From: Magnaporthiopsis rhizophila
Lineage: Eukaryota; Ascomycota; Sordariomycetes; Magnaporthales; Magnaporthaceae
Assembly (NCBI GenBank): GCA_003049465.1
Contig: PYSS01000243.1
Span: 1-22,180 of the forward strand
Reading direction: 5' to 3'
Length of the DNA: 22,180 nt
The position numbers were made by a program, and so were the translations under genes. Positions within the stretch are counted from its first letter, which is position 1; every line of letters begins with the position of its first letter. The notes beneath the pieces were generated by a model. It was not told the DNA's origin and ran no database searches. It worked only from the letters and a program-made list of their open reading frames with translations. Positions 20,292-22,180 of the stretch are shown in pieces.

Positions 20292-21889
20292 TCTCCACTG
20301 TGTCTTTACTACTGCAGGGTACCTACCGGGCTGGCAGTGCAGATATGCTTTCCGGTAGAAGAGAGTGAGGGTGACACTTCAGCCACCACGTCATGACGCT
20401 AACGCGTATCTACACGCCCCGAGCTGGCGTAGACTTAGCCCCAAAGGTGGCGTGCCAGCTTCGAGTCAGGCGCGGAAAGGCACCGTGCTTCGCACAGCAG
20501 TCTTGTTTGGAGTTACGGACGTATCATAGCCCCGTCATGCATCTGCATCCGCCGTCCTCCGTCCAAACGCTCGCTCGGGCGGCGGCGGGCGGAGACCAGA
20601 TGCTGGCGGCGCGGTAGTGAGTGGGCTCACTTAATCTCAGCCTGCATCTAGCTAGCGGGCTGCTCAATGCACAGATACGCCGTCGGCGTCGGGACCTCCT
20701 GGCAGGCAACGTGTCATGACTTCTCGATGGCTCGCTCACTGTGGCCGGACAAGACTAGCTTCGAGGCTAGAGAATGGCCTCCGCAGCCAGCCGTCTATCC
20801 GAAGCTCCCGAGGGCGGAGGACGACGCCCACCGCGCCCCTTTTTTTCCCACCCAGGAACGCAGTCCGTGAAAAAAGTGCACAGTAGCGGGTGCGTGAGCT
20901 CACGGACGATAATGCGGAGAACTCCGCTGCAGAAAAGGTGCATGAGGGAGGAGTCTCTGGGCGTGTGAGCATCCGGCGTATCAGACGGCATCGCCATCCC
21001 TTCCTCTCCCCTGAGTCCCGAGCAATCCCGGAACCGGGAGAGAGAGCGCAGTGGACATTATCCCCCGCGGCAGCTGCAGCGGGCATCACAGGTCACGCGA
21101 CTAATAGCTGCGGGGAAACGCGAGGGAGAAAGGGGCCGACTGATGAGTGCTTCTGCATGTTGGTCGTCCTGCCGGGGTCATCATCTCATCCCCAGCCCAG
21201 GACTGGCGGGCAGATGAGCAGCCTAGGTAGTCGCCACCATCCCAGGACTTCCTCTACGCGCCTAGAGGGGGGCCCACACATCCAGTGATCATCCAGGCCC
21301 ACGTAGCACGACGAAATTCCAGTTGGGCATGGTGGTTTTGGTTTGCGAGCTGCTGTGGCACTCCAACCGACATGGGCGCCATTTGCGAGGCTAAGGCTTG
21401 GTGGACGCGTTGTGCGGAGGAACGCCGCAGTGGGCCAACAACGGGAAGTTGACGGATGTGGTCTTCGGCGGCTAATGCTCAATGTCCCTGGCCACGTGGT
21501 GGGTGGAAGCCGGCGATGTTTGTGAGTTGAGGTTGAACCCGTTGGCCTAGCCCAGCCATCGCTCATGCCCCGTCGTCCAATAACAGCAGCAGCGCGGTGG
21601 GGCCGTGTTCCTGCAAGCCTAAATTAGAAGGCACGCGGCGTGCTATTGGCAGTTGCCCCCAGCCTGTTGTCTGCCGGGATGCTGACGAGCAGCAAGGCGG
21701 AGTCAAACTTTTGATGACTGTGCGGAAACCGGCGCGCCACCTCGAAAAGCAAGCCCGACACCACCTACCTAAGGTACCTTGGGTTGGCGTCTATGATGCG
21801 CTGACGACGTACTTCCATGATTCTCGGTAGTACATCAAGCTTGACTCCACGTGTGGCCTCGATTGAGGCTGCCGCCAGCGACGTTCAAG

Positions 21890-21986
21890 ATGCCCAAGAA
21901 ACGGCGTCCGACTAGTTTCACGAAGCCGCAGTCAACCGCGCCACCCTCGCTCGCCAGCTCGAGGGCGCGATCAGCAAACTCGGAAG
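21890..21986 (+). CDS. First exon of an unidentified gene (partial, runs off the window)
   Basis: ATG at 21890 has a good context (TTCAAGATG, A at -3). It opens 32 codons plus one base, beginning MPKKRRPTSFTKPQ and ending NSE, then a textbook donor GAAG/GTGAGT. The peptide is short and basic, with KKRRP resembling a nuclear-localisation signal, and then rich in Ser, Pro and Ala. I do not recognise the family. The following intron would hold the A-rich tract at 22051-22120. A possible acceptor TTACACAG ends at about 22160, with only about 20 bases of the next exon in view. The gene would be divergent from, and about 14 kb away from, the VIB-1-like gene. Confidence 0.5.
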
Positions 21987-22050
21987 GTGAGTGCTGCCTG
22001 CCTGCTTCACTTGCCGCCACAGACGGCACGGGAACGGCCCAGGGTGTTTG

Positions 22051-22120
22051 GAAAAAGAAAAAGAAGAAGAAGAAGAAAAAAAAAAAGAAAAAAAAAAAAA
22101 AGAAAAAAAAAAGACGGAAA
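22051..22120 (+). repeat. A-rich tract with scattered G
   Basis: About 70 bases of A with GAA/AAG interruptions, starting about 65 bases after the donor of the edge gene, so probably intronic. Lysine-run frames here are artefacts of composition. Confidence 0.85.
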
Positions 22121-22180
22121 AGGGCCGTTGGCGTCCGGGGCGGAAATGTGATCATTACACAGCATGCGTAGCGGCATCCT

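Larger units (their letters stand above)
18830..21889. other. Gene-empty segment with repeats and a hairpin
   Basis: No gene is supported. It holds a double poly-T tract (19487-19527), a GCA microsatellite (20078-20107) and an inverted repeat (20268-20291). Its right end should contain the promoter of the plus-strand gene starting at 21890, including a GGTACCTTGG-type repeat remnant at about 21772. No clear TATA box was identified. Confidence 0.45.

Overview
The window looks like nuclear DNA of a filamentous ascomycete, most likely a Sordariomycete. The basis is one recognisable protein of the NDT80/PhoG (VIB-1/XprG) family, fungal-type splice signals (GTRNGT donors, CTAAC/CTGAT branch sites, CAG acceptors), many short TAGG/GGTA repeats, long homopolymers, and very low gene density. 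No bacterial operon, CRISPR array, intact transposon, tRNA or rRNA was found.

Layout. Positions 1-1492 are the 3' flank of the main gene, with a 14-base poly-G at the left edge and an 87-base purine tract. The main gene is on the minus strand. Its last exon (1493-2945) carries the whole NDT80/PhoG DNA-binding domain. Two upstream exons (3197-3421 and 4315-4379, perhaps to 4417) join in phase and extend the family-like N-terminal region. Two more probable exons (5961-6000 and 6606-6683) and one possible exon (7298-7377) lie further upstream. They are small exons separated by introns of about 0.6-1.5 kb, which is unusual for a fungus. The true start codon was not located.

From about 7400 to 21889 there are roughly 14 kb with no gene I can support, only small open frames in all directions. 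This region holds a G/T-skewed segment (about 7900-8960), short microsatellites, poly-T tracts, TAGG repeats and a near-perfect 24-base hairpin. It may be the upstream regulatory region of the transcription-factor gene. At the right edge a plus-strand gene seems to start at 21890: a short basic first exon ends at a strong donor and the rest lies outside the window.

Role. The VIB-1/XprG family controls the response to carbon and nitrogen starvation, extracellular protease and cellulase production, and heterokaryon-incompatibility cell death. No other gene here can be tied to it. The most interesting points are the scattered N-terminal exons, a possible internal promoter with N-truncated isoforms, and the large gene-empty upstream region.
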